Assembly (NCBI GenBank): GCA_030431485.1 | Contig: JAUIIR010000001.1 | Location: 124,001-188,000 of the forward strand | Length of the DNA: 64,000 bases | Reading direction: 5' to 3' | DNA from: Alphaproteobacteria bacterium | Lineage (GTDB): Bacteria; Pseudomonadota; Alphaproteobacteria; Rhodobacterales; Rhodobacteraceae | Shown here: positions 27,013 to 35,547 of the stretch, one piece after another | How positions within the stretch are numbered: position 1 is the first letter of the stretch | How the letters are laid out: every line of letters begins with the position of its first letter | Notes under the pieces: model-generated | Databases searched by the model: none | What the model was told of the DNA's origin: nothing | Seen by the model: the letters and a program-made list of their open reading frames with translations, nothing else | Translations under genes and position numbers: made by a program

Positions 27013-27696
27013 TTATGGAGCGTCCTGCGCTGACTCAGCATTGGAGAAAAGCGTTACTGTCTTGTCCATTGCGCGGTCTATATGCGCCTTCATTTCCACT
27101 TCGGCGCCTGCAACATCCCCCTGCATGAGCGCGCCAATCATGCGGCTGTGCTCAGTCCACGAGGTCTCGGCCGATACGACACCCCGCACAACCACAGCCA
27201 TCGCCCGGCGGATGTGATGCCAGTTGGTCCGCATCGAGCTTTGAATGGTGTCATTACCGGCCCAGGCGTAGATCATCTCGTGAAACTCGAAATCGACGGC
27301 GATCTGCAAATGCGGATCGTTGGACTTCACGGCCTCCCATCCGCGCTTCAGCATGGCGGCCGCCTCGTCTGGGGCGTCTGCGGGCATGCGCTCATGCGCG
27401 AGGCGAATCGCAAAGGGCTCGACGGCGCTGCGGAATTCGTAGATCGAGAGGAACTGCTCGGGGCTGATGCGTGAAACCACGACACCCCGGCGTCCGGTGT
27501 CTTCGACGAACCCGTTGGCCTTGAGCAGGGAGATCGCGCTGTTCACCGGCTGTCGCGAGACTTTCAGGCGGGCTGCGATCTCGTCCTGATTGAGCCGCTC
27601 CCCCGGTTCGAACTCTCCGGAACAGATCGCATTCAGCAGGATATCGTATGTTTGCTCGGTCAGCGATTTGGGCTGTTCTATCGTCTGCATGTCCAT
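27013..27696 (-). CDS. GntR-family transcriptional regulator, FadR/FCD subfamily
   Basis: The 227-residue protein has a winged helix (residues about 12-75, with LNQDEIAARLKVSRQPVNSAISLLKANGFV) and a helical FCD ligand domain (about 85-215). Metal-site-like residues lie in DFEFHEMIYAW, EHSRMIGAL and KAHIDRAM. FCD regulators commonly sense small carboxylic acids or sugar acids. It is divergent from the RHH gene across 120 bp containing a perfect 16-bp palindrome, and it is upstream of the hydrolase-importer operon on its own strand. Confidence 0.93.
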   Translation of the reverse strand: MDMQTIEQPKSLTEQTYDILLNAICSGEFEPGERLNQDEIAARLKVSRQPVNSAISLLKANGFVEDTGRRGVVVSRISPEQFLSIYEFRSAVEPFAIRLAHERMPADAPDEAAAMLKRGWEAVKSNDPHLQIAVDFEFHEMIYAWAGNDTIQSSMRTNWHHIRRAMAVVVRGVVSAETSWTEHSRMIGALMQGDVAGAEVEMKAHIDRAMDKTVTLFSNAESAQDAP

Positions 27697-27759
27697 CCTT
27701 TCACACGCAGACCAGACCTTGGTCGCATGTCTTTTTCGAAGCCATAGACTAAATTAAAA

Positions 27760-27775
27760 ATTTCGTATACGAAAT
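27760..27775. promoter_or_regulatory. perfect 16-bp palindrome, candidate GntR operator
   Basis: ATTTCGTATACGAAAT lies between the divergent gntR and RHH genes, 42 bp before the latter's start and 64 bp before gntR. Size, symmetry and central GTATAC fit operators of FCD-type GntR regulators, so it is a likely autoregulatory and divergent control site. Confidence 0.65.
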
Positions 27776-27816
27776 ACGTGTTGAATGCTTACGCATGATT
27801 TTTGGGAGGATGAACC

Positions 27817-28110
27817 ATGTGTGAAGTCTTTGCGGGACAAGATCCCGAACGCTACACAAGCACCACGCGGCGTTTACGCCTGAACGGTCAAAGTACGTCA
27901 ATTCGCCTCGAAAACGCGTTTTGGGCAACGCTTGACGAAATTGCGGCCCGCGATGGCGTATCGACCCCGATGTTCATATCGACCCTGCATTCCGAAGTTC
28001 TGGAACGTCGCGGCGAGCCGAAAAATTTCACCTCGCTGCTGCGCTGCGCCTGCCTGAAATTCATGGAGATCAACCAATCCGCGCCCGTGCACGCCATGGC
28101 GGCAGAGTGA
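27817..28110 (+). CDS. ribbon-helix-helix domain protein (RHH_4 type)
   Basis: The 97-residue protein contains the segment RLNGQSTSIRLENAFWATLDEIA (residues 19-42 in part), a beta strand followed by helices that matches the RHH_4 family of proteobacterial small proteins, and ends in a conserved LLRCACLKFME segment. It may bind DNA as a dimer, but members are also fused to or found beside oxidoreductases, so its role is open. GGGAGG lies 7 bases before the ATG. It leads the block that contains the glyoxalase and GMC dehydrogenase genes. Confidence 0.8.
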   Translation: MCEVFAGQDPERYTSTTRRLRLNGQSTSIRLENAFWATLDEIAARDGVSTPMFISTLHSEVLERRGEPKNFTSLLRCACLKFMEINQSAPVHAMAAE

Positions 28111-28138
28111 CTTTGTCCCTCTGAGCGCCAGAAAAAAT

Positions 28139-28165
28139 GCGGGGTAGTACAGGCATACTACCCGC
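28139..28165. promoter_or_regulatory. inverted repeat between RHH and glyoxalase genes
   Basis: GCGGGGTAGTA and TACTACCCGC pair with one bulged G around CAGGCA. The site is 29 bp after the RHH stop and 61 bp before the next start. It may be a terminator-like stem without a T-tract or an operator for the glyoxalase-dehydrogenase genes. Confidence 0.4.
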
Positions 28166-28225
28166 ACCCCCCATAGGCCGGACTAGCCTGCGAACGGACA
28201 CAGAAACCAACCGCAGGAGTCACCC

Positions 28226-28621
28226 TTGGCCAAGCAAATCCATTCGATGATCCGCGTTCTTGATGAGGATCGGTCGGTCGCGTTCTACGACAAGGCATTC
28301 GGCCTCAAGGTCGCGGACCGGCTCGATTTCCCGGACTTCACGCTGATCTATCTGAGCAACCTCGAAACCGAGTTCGAACTCGAGTTGACCGTGAACAAGG
28401 GTCAGACCGAGCCTTACGATCTTGGCAACGGCTATGGCCACCTTGCTGTCTCGGTCAGCGATCTGGATGCCGAACACGCGCGGTTCGAGGCGGAAGGCCT
28501 CAACCCTCGCAAACTCGTGTCCTTTGCACCGGCAGGCGAGGTGATCGCCCGGTTCTTCTTTGTCGCCGATCCAGACGGGTACCAGATCGAGGTGCTCGAA
28601 CGCGGCGGAAGGTTCAAGTGA
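28226..28621 (+). CDS. glyoxalase I (lactoylglutathione lyase), VOC family
   Basis: The 131-residue protein aligns with E. coli GlxI and keeps all four metal ligands: His in QIHSM (residue 6), Glu in ELELTVN (near 53), His in YGHLAVSV (near 72) and Glu in QIEVLE (near 122). It would convert the methylglyoxal-glutathione hemithioacetal to lactoylglutathione in the cytoplasm. Its start is a TTG with CAGGAG 7 bases upstream; starting at the next ATG would remove the first metal ligand, which decides for TTG. Its place in a dehydrogenase block suggests a reactive aldehyde by-product. Confidence 0.88.
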   Translation: MAKQIHSMIRVLDEDRSVAFYDKAFGLKVADRLDFPDFTLIYLSNLETEFELELTVNKGQTEPYDLGNGYGHLAVSVSDLDAEHARFEAEGLNPRKLVSFAPAGEVIARFFFVADPDGYQIEVLERGGRFK

Positions 28622-28677
28622 TCAGGCCGCACTCGTCCTACCCAACGGGTGCACATCAAACAGGGAGGAGACTACAC

Positions 28678-29202
28678 ATGTCACAGAAAGAAAGCCTGCG
28701 TGGGCTGACCCGGCGTGACCTGCTCAAGCGCGCAAGTGCTGCGGGTGCGTCCTTTGTCGTCGGGGCCGGGTTCCTTGCCGCGCCTGACGCGGCATGGGCC
28801 TATGAAGCCACGCATCTTGATGCAGAAACCTTTGCCACACTCGTCCAGATGGCGCGCGATATCTATCCGCACGATCAGGTGGCCGACGAATATTACGTGA
28901 TCGCGGTTAAAGGCTATGACAGCGCTGAAGCGGCCGCAGCCATCACCGCCGGTATCGCCGCACTGAATGCGGCCGCACAGGGCAAAGGCTTTGACAGCTA
29001 CCTTGCCACCGGATGGGAGCGCGACCGCGTCGATATCCTGCGCGGCATGGAAGACAGCGCGTTCTTCCAGCAGGTCCGCGGCGGTCTGGTCACCGGCCTT
29101 TATAACCAGAAAGCGGTCTGGCCGATCTTTGGCTACGAGGGCGAGAGCTTTAGCCAGGGCGGTTACATTGATCGCGGTTTCAACGACATCAACTGGCTTT
29201 GA
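28678..29202 (+). CDS. gluconate 2-dehydrogenase subunit 3-like small subunit of a GMC dehydrogenase
   Basis: The 174-residue protein begins with a twin-arginine signal (TRRDLLKRASAAGASF, ending AWA) and continues with a helical body in which LVQMARDIYPHDQVADEYY and GFDSYLATGWERDRVDILRGM resemble the small gamma subunit of membrane-bound sugar and alcohol dehydrogenases. It is thought to aid folding and Tat export of the catalytic subunit, which here is encoded 21 bp downstream. GGGAGGAG precedes the ATG at 28678; the longer frame is not supported. Confidence 0.9.
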   Translation: MSQKESLRGLTRRDLLKRASAAGASFVVGAGFLAAPDAAWAYEATHLDAETFATLVQMARDIYPHDQVADEYYVIAVKGYDSAEAAAAITAGIAALNAAAQGKGFDSYLATGWERDRVDILRGMEDSAFFQQVRGGLVTGLYNQKAVWPIFGYEGESFSQGGYIDRGFNDINWL

Positions 29203-29223
29203 GCCATAAGGGAGGACAGACTT

Positions 29224-30795
29224 ATGGCAGCCCCATTTGATCTGAACGACGACAGCGTTGTCGTCATCATCGGCACCGGCGCAGGCGGTGGTGTTCTTGC
29301 AAATGAACTGGCCCAGAAGGGTATCAGCGTTGTCGCGCTGGAAGCCGGCGGGCGCTACCTGCCCGAGGATTACATCAACGACGAATGGGAAAGCTTTGGC
29401 CAGCTGGCTTGGCTTGACCCCCGCACCACCAGCGGCGACTGGCGTGTGGCCAAAGATTTCTCGGGCCTTCCCGCGTGGATCGTCAAGGCTGTCGGCGGCA
29501 CCACCACCCACTGGGCGGGCGCAAGCTTGCGCTTTCAGGATCACGAGTGGAAGGCCAAGACAACCTATGGCGACGTGCAGGGGGCAAACCTGCTCGACTG
29601 GCCCATCGACCCGCGCGAGATGGACGACTATTACACCAAGGCGGAAAACAAGCTGGGTGTGACGCGCACCGGGGACCGTCCGGGCCTGCCGGGCAGCAAC
29701 AACTACATGGTGTTCGAAAAGGGCGCCAAGGCGCTGGGGTATAAAGAAGTCAGCACCGGCCGCATGGCGATTCAGACGCGCGACGATGGCGACCGCATTC
29801 CCTGTCAGCAGACCGGCTTCTGTTTTCAGGGCTGCAAATGGGGCGCGAAATGGTCGTCCGCCTATACCGACATTCCCGAAGGCGAAGCGACCGGCAATCT
29901 GGAAGTGCGCGAACGGGCGCATGTGGCCCGCATTCTGCACAACGAAGCCGGCAAGGTCACGGGCGTCGAATATTATGACGCGAACGGCACGCTGCAGATG
30001 CAGAAGGCGCGCATCGTCTGCGTTGCGGGCAACTCTTTCGAAAGCCCGCGTCTTCTGTTGAACTCGGCCTCGGCAATGTTCCCGGACGGGCTGGCCAACA
30101 GCTCGGGTCAGGTGGGGCGCAACTACATGCGGCACATGACCGGGTCGGTCTATGGCGTCTTCGACAAGCCGGTGAAGATGTGGCGCGGCACGACGATGGC
30201 GGGCATCATCCAGGACGAGGCACGCCATGACCCATCGCGCGGGTTCGTCGGCGGGTACGAGCTTGAAACCCTGTCTCTGGGTCTGCCCTTCATGGCGGCT
30301 TTCCTTGATCCGGGTGGCTGGGGGCGTGAGTTCACGTCGGCGCTTGATCACTACGAGAACATGGCGGGCATGTGGATCGTGGGCGAAGACATGCCGCAGG
30401 AAACCAACCGTGTTACGCTCAACCACGATGTCAAAGACCAATATGGTCTGCCGGTGGCCAACGTGCATTTCGACGACCACCCCAATGATGTCGCGATGCG
30501 CAACCATGCCTACAAAACCGGTCAGGCGATCTACGAAGCGGTTGGGGCAACCCGCACCTTCCCGACGCCGCCCTATCCGTCGACGCACAACCTCGGCACC
30601 AACCGGATGTCCGAAAACGCGCGGGACGGTGTGGTGAACAAGTGGGGTCAGACCCACGACATTGCGAACCTGTTCATCTCGGATGGCTCGCAATTCACCA
30701 CCGGGGCCGCGGAAAATCCGACGCTGACCATCGTGGCGCTGGCGATCCGGCAAGCGGACCACATCGCGCGGGAAATGAGCGCGCAGAACCTTTGA
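29224..30795 (+). CDS. GMC-family FAD-dependent dehydrogenase, large catalytic subunit
   Basis: The 523-residue flavoprotein has the FAD-binding motif GTGAGGGVLANELAQKG near residue 16, a second flavin segment VGGTTTHWAG near 90, a Cys cluster CQQTGFCFQGC near 194 and a C-terminal NLFISDGSQF region with the catalytic His in STHNLGTNRM. The Cys cluster resembles the iron-sulfur or electron-relay cysteines of FAD-glucose and gluconate dehydrogenases. It has no signal of its own and is probably exported with the small subunit. No cytochrome subunit gene follows; a terminator comes next. The substrate is an unknown sugar, alditol or alcohol. Confidence 0.92.
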   Translation: MAAPFDLNDDSVVVIIGTGAGGGVLANELAQKGISVVALEAGGRYLPEDYINDEWESFGQLAWLDPRTTSGDWRVAKDFSGLPAWIVKAVGGTTTHWAGASLRFQDHEWKAKTTYGDVQGANLLDWPIDPREMDDYYTKAENKLGVTRTGDRPGLPGSNNYMVFEKGAKALGYKEVSTGRMAIQTRDDGDRIPCQQTGFCFQGCKWGAKWSSAYTDIPEGEATGNLEVRERAHVARILHNEAGKVTGVEYYDANGTLQMQKARIVCVAGNSFESPRLLLNSASAMFPDGLANSSGQVGRNYMRHMTGSVYGVFDKPVKMWRGTTMAGIIQDEARHDPSRGFVGGYELETLSLGLPFMAAFLDPGGWGREFTSALDHYENMAGMWIVGEDMPQETNRVTLNHDVKDQYGLPVANVHFDDHPNDVAMRNHAYKTGQAIYEAVGATRTFPTPPYPSTHNLGTNRMSENARDGVVNKWGQTHDIANLFISDGSQFTTGAAENPTLTIVALAIRQADHIAREMSAQNL

Positions 30796-30802
30796 GCCAT
30801 GG

Positions 30803-30833
30803 ACGGCGCTCCTTCGGGGGCGCCGTTTTTTTT
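30803..30833 (+). terminator. intrinsic terminator after the GMC dehydrogenase gene
   Basis: ACGGCGCTCC pairs with GGGGCGCCGT (one G-T pair) around a TTCG tetraloop and is followed by eight T. It lies 8 bp after the stop and separates the dehydrogenase from the class II aldolase gene. Confidence 0.93.
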
Positions 30834-30867
30834 CCATCTGATACAATTTGCAGAAGGCAGCATTATC

Positions 30868-31680
30868 ATGCTCGATCTTGGGAACCGCGTTTCGATCTAT
30901 CAGCCTGAACAGGATGGGCTGATTTTTCCCGAGCTGCCGGAATTCGACAGTATCGAAGCCGAACGCCAGCACCGCAAGGAGCGGCTGGTCGCGGCGTGCC
31001 GTGCCTTTGCACAACAGAGGTTCGACTACGGCTTTGCCGGGCATTTGACCGTGCGCGATCCGGAACGGCCGGAGCTCTACTGGACCAACCCGATGTGCAT
31101 TCATTTCGACAAGGTGAAGCTGTCAAACCTGATCCTCGTCGATCACAAAGGCACCGTGATCGAAGGCGATTACGCTGTGAACCGCGCGGGCTTTGTCCTG
31201 CACGCGAATGTGCACGAAGAGCATCCCGACATCATTGCCATGTGCCATGCTCACACCACCTACGGCACCGCATGGTGTGCGACGGGGCGGCCCATCGACC
31301 CTTTCACGCAGGACGCCTGTGCGTTCTTTGAGGACCATGTGGTGATCGGCGAGCAGGGCGGACAGGTCGCGGTGGAGAACCACGCGGGTTCAGACGTCGC
31401 CAAAGCCTTCAAGGGTGTGAAAGCCGCGCTGCACCAGAACCACGGTCTGTTGACCGCCAGCCGTCACAGCATCGACTCGGCCGCGTTCTGGTTCATCGCG
31501 TTGGAGCGCTGCTGCCAGCAACAGCTCGACATTGCCGCCTCCGGTATCACGCCGATCCGCATCCCCGACGACCGCGCGCGCTACAGCCGCGAGCATGTGG
31601 GTAGCGACTATATCGGGTGGCTGCATTTCCAGACGATCTGGAACCAGTTGGTGATTGACCAACCCGACATGTTCGCCTGA
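30868..31680 (+). CDS. class II aldolase/adducin-family protein
   Basis: The 270-residue protein has the aldolase/epimerase fold signatures FAGHLTVRDP near residue 55, the zinc-site histidines in CHAHTTYG near 125, and QNHGLLT near 190. Family members cleave sugar phosphates such as fuculose or ribulose phosphate or epimerise them, though many in alphaproteobacteria are unassigned. The ATG at 30868 is used because the frame before it runs through the terminator hairpin. It follows the GMC dehydrogenase but is probably transcribed separately or by readthrough. Confidence 0.88.
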   Translation: MLDLGNRVSIYQPEQDGLIFPELPEFDSIEAERQHRKERLVAACRAFAQQRFDYGFAGHLTVRDPERPELYWTNPMCIHFDKVKLSNLILVDHKGTVIEGDYAVNRAGFVLHANVHEEHPDIIAMCHAHTTYGTAWCATGRPIDPFTQDACAFFEDHVVIGEQGGQVAVENHAGSDVAKAFKGVKAALHQNHGLLTASRHSIDSAAFWFIALERCCQQQLDIAASGITPIRIPDDRARYSREHVGSDYIGWLHFQTIWNQLVIDQPDMFA

Positions 31681-31846
31681 CCGCTTGGGGTGGCAGGACC
31701 GGTCGAAAACCTTGCGCCATATTTTGTAGGCCACACATCGACCCGCCTTGGCATTGCAACGCGCCAGGCGCTCCGGTAACCCAAGTCGCTATACCCAAGC
31801 GTCTGAGATGCAGCGACATACTGTGCGGTGATGAGACGCGCGACTG

Positions 31847-33028
31847 TTACTGTGCTTTTGCTTTTGGGAGGTAGTGGTTCTGCGCACTAACACCCACAGC
31901 CGTAACAAATGGATCAAAGTACAGCTCTCTTGCCATAGCCATGATCTTTTTGGCATGCTTTGATTGCACAGTGCCACATGTGCCATCCCAGGCCAGCTGG
32001 AAATCTCGGTCCCGACCTGTAGCCGTGCTGTCCGGACCGCGGCTTCGCAGAGGCTGGCTGAGCGTGAAGTCACCCGTTGGCAGGTTCCGCTTTTGGCCAG
32101 CATCCACGATAGCACCACCACGATGTGTAAAGTAATGCCCGGTTAAGGCGCAAAGCCGCTCATTTAACGCGTCGTGGAATTTGTTGCCAATGTCATCCAT
32201 CTTGCCCCACTTGCCTTTCGTTTTCCGTACGGAATTGAACATTTGAATATATCTTGAGATTTCAAAGAATGTGGTGAAATCATGTTCAAATGCCGCCAGA
32301 TCATGTACCGGGGGACGGCAGAATGGCGCCTCGACAAGCCGCTCCACTACGAAACGCTTGTGCTCTGCACTCCCATTGCCACGGGATACCTGATCTCTGA
32401 ATGCGTCATCCAGGCTCTGCCAAGCAGACTTAAAGTACTTCTCCATGTTTAGATTGAAAGCCACAGGACCGAAGACTGCTCCTGTTGTGGTCGGTGATGT
32501 GACCGCTGCAGCGCCTTTCGCAACTTGAGCAGCATAAACCTTCCCGACAGCGATTGCCTCTTTCGCCTTTCCTGTCGACAACTGACCGCGAAGCGTGCTG
32601 TCCAAGTTCCCAAGCATTGCATCGGCCCATGTATCGCTTTGGTTTGTGAAGCCCAACCAAGCTGTTTCGAAATCATCGGATGAGTTTCGAAACGACTCAA
32701 AACTTTGCTTGGACGAGAATTTCCTTTGCACGTTTATCAAGCGACTTGCAGCTGACGCTGTAAAGATATCGACACCAACCAGACAAATCCCAATGATAAT
32801 ATCCTGAGTCTGCTGTATCTTTTTTAAGTGGATCTGCTGATTTTTCTGACGGCCAACAGCAATTTCCTGAAGCTTCTTGACGCGTTTTTCACTTGCTTCG
32901 TAAGCGGTTGAGATAGGCGTGACGTAATGCGTTTCCCATTGTGAGAGGACGCGGTTCAAATCACCTTGGAAATCACTGTGGTGGGCAAGATAGTGGTCAA
33001 CGTTTTGATTCATTTTTACGACGGTCAT
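31847..33028 (-). CDS. orphan protein of unknown function, lower GC than neighbours
   Basis: This roughly 393-residue protein is not recognised. An N-terminal helical, probably coiled-coil segment (residues about 5-75, rich in Lys, Glu and Gln) is followed by one hydrophobic stretch near 80-95 (IIIGICLVGVDIFTASAASRL) and a mixed C-terminal half containing HYFTHRGGAIVDAG and FQLAWDGTCGTV. The coding region is visibly less GC-rich than the genes on either side, which suggests acquisition. The ATG at 33028 has AAGGA 6 bases upstream; the frame is open to 33139. It has no operon partner. An effector or toxin is possible but nothing proves it. Confidence 0.6.
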   Translation of the reverse strand: MTVVKMNQNVDHYLAHHSDFQGDLNRVLSQWETHYVTPISTAYEASEKRVKKLQEIAVGRQKNQQIHLKKIQQTQDIIIGICLVGVDIFTASAASRLINVQRKFSSKQSFESFRNSSDDFETAWLGFTNQSDTWADAMLGNLDSTLRGQLSTGKAKEAIAVGKVYAAQVAKGAAAVTSPTTTGAVFGPVAFNLNMEKYFKSAWQSLDDAFRDQVSRGNGSAEHKRFVVERLVEAPFCRPPVHDLAAFEHDFTTFFEISRYIQMFNSVRKTKGKWGKMDDIGNKFHDALNERLCALTGHYFTHRGGAIVDAGQKRNLPTGDFTLSQPLRSRGPDSTATGRDRDFQLAWDGTCGTVQSKHAKKIMAMARELYFDPFVTAVGVSAQNHYLPKAKAQ

Positions 33029-33497
33029 ACCGAGGTCCTTAATAGCAGTTTGAAATTGAATTCTTCGCAAAGCGGCGTTGGGTTGGGGAAAGAGTTTGAC
33101 CTTTGAGCGAAAATCTCGCTGGTAGGTTGCGATAAGCAAAGTTCATGATCGTAGCATTCGTTGGGGTGCTGAAGCGGAACCCACAATCTCGGATCGGCTG
33201 AGCAAAAAATCTTGCAATAAATAATAATAACTGGGGCACTGTAAGTGCCTTTACGATGAGGATGGCAAAATACTGCCACAAAATCAACGTGGCTGTTTCG
33301 TAGCCCAAGACCACAGGCGCACCCGGATGTGGCTCTGTCCTTGTCATCCGTGCTTTGATGCCCGTTACCTATTGAGTGCAGTCACCTGACGTCACTTGTG
33401 GAAATCTTGCAATTTCCCGTTGACTTGCGGGCTGTCGGCTCTGTTCAGTTGAGAGCAACAACATGGCAGCAGAAAACCGCCGACGGGAGGACTACCG
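33029..33497. other. 469-bp intergenic region between divergent genes
   Basis: No convincing gene lies here. A small hairpin GGCACT-GTA-AGTGCC followed by TTT is at 33235-33252. The stretch 33200-33240 is AT-rich. The autotransporter promoter should lie in the last 150 bp. Short minus-strand frames upstream of the orphan gene have no ribosome sites. Confidence 0.5.
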
Positions 33498-35453
33498 ATG
33501 ACATTCAAGACACTCGCGCTTGCGAGCACGATGCTGACTGGGCTGACAAGTCTGGCTGCAGCCGAGGAACTGCGGTTTGACGACCTTTTCATCATTGGCG
33601 ACTCGCTGAGCGACGCGGGCGCATATTCGCAATCGGTGATTGCGGGCGGGCAGGGGCTCTTGCCGGTGATCAATTACAAATTTCTGACCAACGCGCCGGA
33701 TGGCTCTTCGCTGACCTACGGAGAGGTTCTGGGCGCAGAACTGGGTCTGACGCTTGGACCGAATGTGTATTCTGCGGTGCCTTTGGCCGGACAGGGCGAA
33801 GTGGCTCTGGGCGGCACGATCTACGCAGAGGGTGGATCACGCGTGACCGACCCGGCGGGCATTGGCTTCAATCCCGATCTGGGCATCACCACGCGGTCCC
33901 TGACGGAACAGGTAGACCGGATGCTGGCGGACCGGCCAGAACTCGGTGAGAATGATCTTGTTATCCTCTGGGGCGGTGCAAATGATGTGTTTGCTCAGGC
34001 TGGCGCCGTTGGTGGAGGCTTGATCGCACCGGACGCGGCAGCGGCCAATATGGCTCAGGCCGCCACCGAACTGGTCGGGCTGGTGGACCGGGTCCGTGAT
34101 GCCGGTGCAGACTCAGTGATTGTTGTCACCATTCCCGATATCGGAACCACGCCCTTTGGCATTGCATCGGGCCCGCAAGGCGCCGGACTGCAAACCGCGC
34201 TGACCGATGCGTTCAACAACACGCTTCTAGCCTCCATCGATGATCGCGCGGTGATCGTGGACAGCCAAAAGCTTTTGGGTGCGGTGCAGGCTGATCCGGC
34301 GAAATACGGCTTCACCGCGCCGAATGCTGCGGTGGTCCCGGCATGTCCGGACACCTCGCTGAGCTGTGTGCAGGGCCTTAACGCCAGTGCCGACAGCGAA
34401 GACCGCGTCTTTGCCGATGGCGTCCATCCGACCACCTCGGCACATGCACTGTTCGGGCAGGCGGCCTTTGCCGGGTTGCAGGCCGCGACCCAGACCGGCG
34501 CGATTTCAGTGGCCACAATGACCGCGCTGCGCCAGCATGGTCTGTCCATTGAAAACCGGATGAACCCTACCGTTCTGCGGACGACGGACGAAAACGGAGT
34601 GCCGCGGCGGCGCGAAGTGGGTGAGGTCGATGTCTATGCGAGCCTCGATGTCGGCCGGTTTGAGGGCGACGCACAGCAGGTCACACCGGGTCTTGAAGGC
34701 ACGACAAAAGTGCTGAAAGCCGGGGCCGATATCGCCGTTGCGCCCAATGCCACCATCGGTGCGGGCATCAGCCTAGATTACGGTGACGTGGATTTCGACA
34801 ACAATGCGGGCGGGTTTGAAAGCGACCTGATGATCGGTGTTGTCTTTGGCCAGATCGCGTTGTCGCCGAAATATTATGTGAATGCAGCATTCGGCGGAGG
34901 CCGGATCAATGTCGATGACATCACCCGCAGCTTTACGCTTGGACCGGCGACCGAGACGTACACGGCAGATACCGAGGGCAGCTACCGGTTTGCCCGTATC
35001 GGCGGGGGTGCGCTCTATTCGCTGAACGATCAGGTGCGGCTCAACCCGTTTGCACATTATACATGGGAGAAAGTGTCGATCGACGGCTTTACCGAGTCAG
35101 ATGGCGCGGCAAGCCTGTCTTACGGGGACACCGAATACGAATCGCAGCGCCTGACCGCCGGCCTGTCTGCGATCTTCTCGCCTGCAAATATGGACGGCTT
35201 GGTGTTCAACCTGCGTGGCTCCATTGAGCATGATTTCAACGATGATCCGTTGAAAGTGTCGCTTGGGCCGAATTCGGACACGCTGGGCACTGTTTCTGCG
35301 CCGCGTCCGGACCAGACCTGGGGGTATATCTCGGGGTCGATGGTCAAGGAACTGGGGTCCGGATCGTTCCTGAGCGTGACGGGGGCAAGCTCGGTTGGTC
35401 TGGACGGGTCGCGCGGTTTCACCGGATCGGTGACGTACAAGATGACGTTCTGA
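33498..35453 (+). CDS. autotransporter GDSL lipase/esterase
   Basis: The 651-residue protein has a signal peptide (residues 1-22, ending LAAA), a passenger GDSL hydrolase domain (about 28-340) and a C-terminal outer-membrane beta-barrel (about 380-651, ending VTYKMTF with the terminal Phe). GDSL block I is IIGDSLSDAG with the nucleophile Ser near residue 36, block III is GGANDVF near 155 and block V is DGVHPT near 312. This is the layout of EstA/ApeE-type surface esterases. GGGAGG lies 8 bases before the ATG. It stands alone and ends at a strong bidirectional terminator. Confidence 0.95.
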   Translation: MTFKTLALASTMLTGLTSLAAAEELRFDDLFIIGDSLSDAGAYSQSVIAGGQGLLPVINYKFLTNAPDGSSLTYGEVLGAELGLTLGPNVYSAVPLAGQGEVALGGTIYAEGGSRVTDPAGIGFNPDLGITTRSLTEQVDRMLADRPELGENDLVILWGGANDVFAQAGAVGGGLIAPDAAAANMAQAATELVGLVDRVRDAGADSVIVVTIPDIGTTPFGIASGPQGAGLQTALTDAFNNTLLASIDDRAVIVDSQKLLGAVQADPAKYGFTAPNAAVVPACPDTSLSCVQGLNASADSEDRVFADGVHPTTSAHALFGQAAFAGLQAATQTGAISVATMTALRQHGLSIENRMNPTVLRTTDENGVPRRREVGEVDVYASLDVGRFEGDAQQVTPGLEGTTKVLKAGADIAVAPNATIGAGISLDYGDVDFDNNAGGFESDLMIGVVFGQIALSPKYYVNAAFGGGRINVDDITRSFTLGPATETYTADTEGSYRFARIGGGALYSLNDQVRLNPFAHYTWEKVSIDGFTESDGAASLSYGDTEYESQRLTAGLSAIFSPANMDGLVFNLRGSIEHDFNDDPLKVSLGPNSDTLGTVSAPRPDQTWGYISGSMVKELGSGSFLSVTGASSVGLDGSRGFTGSVTYKMTF

Positions 35454-35492
35454 TCCAGTCGGGGGCGTCTCGCCCCCGGTGGTTCACGCAAC

Positions 35493-35522
35493 AAAAAAGG
35501 CTGCCGGATCGGCAGCCTTTTT
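35493..35522. terminator. bidirectional intrinsic terminator
   Basis: AAAAAGGCTGCC pairs perfectly with GGCAGCCTTTTT around a 5-base loop. It serves the autotransporter on the plus strand and the convergent DUF882 gene on the minus strand. Confidence 0.93.
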
Positions 35523-35547
35523 CAGATCAGTTTGTCGGGTTGGGGTG

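Noticed and set aside
26825-27217. A 130-codon plus-strand frame entering the gntR gene
   Set aside because: More than half overlaps the conserved gntR gene in antisense and there is no ribosome site.
28681-31104. An 807-codon open frame antisense to the GMC dehydrogenase and its neighbours
   Set aside because: It crosses three well-supported genes and a terminator on the other strand, and its product resembles nothing.
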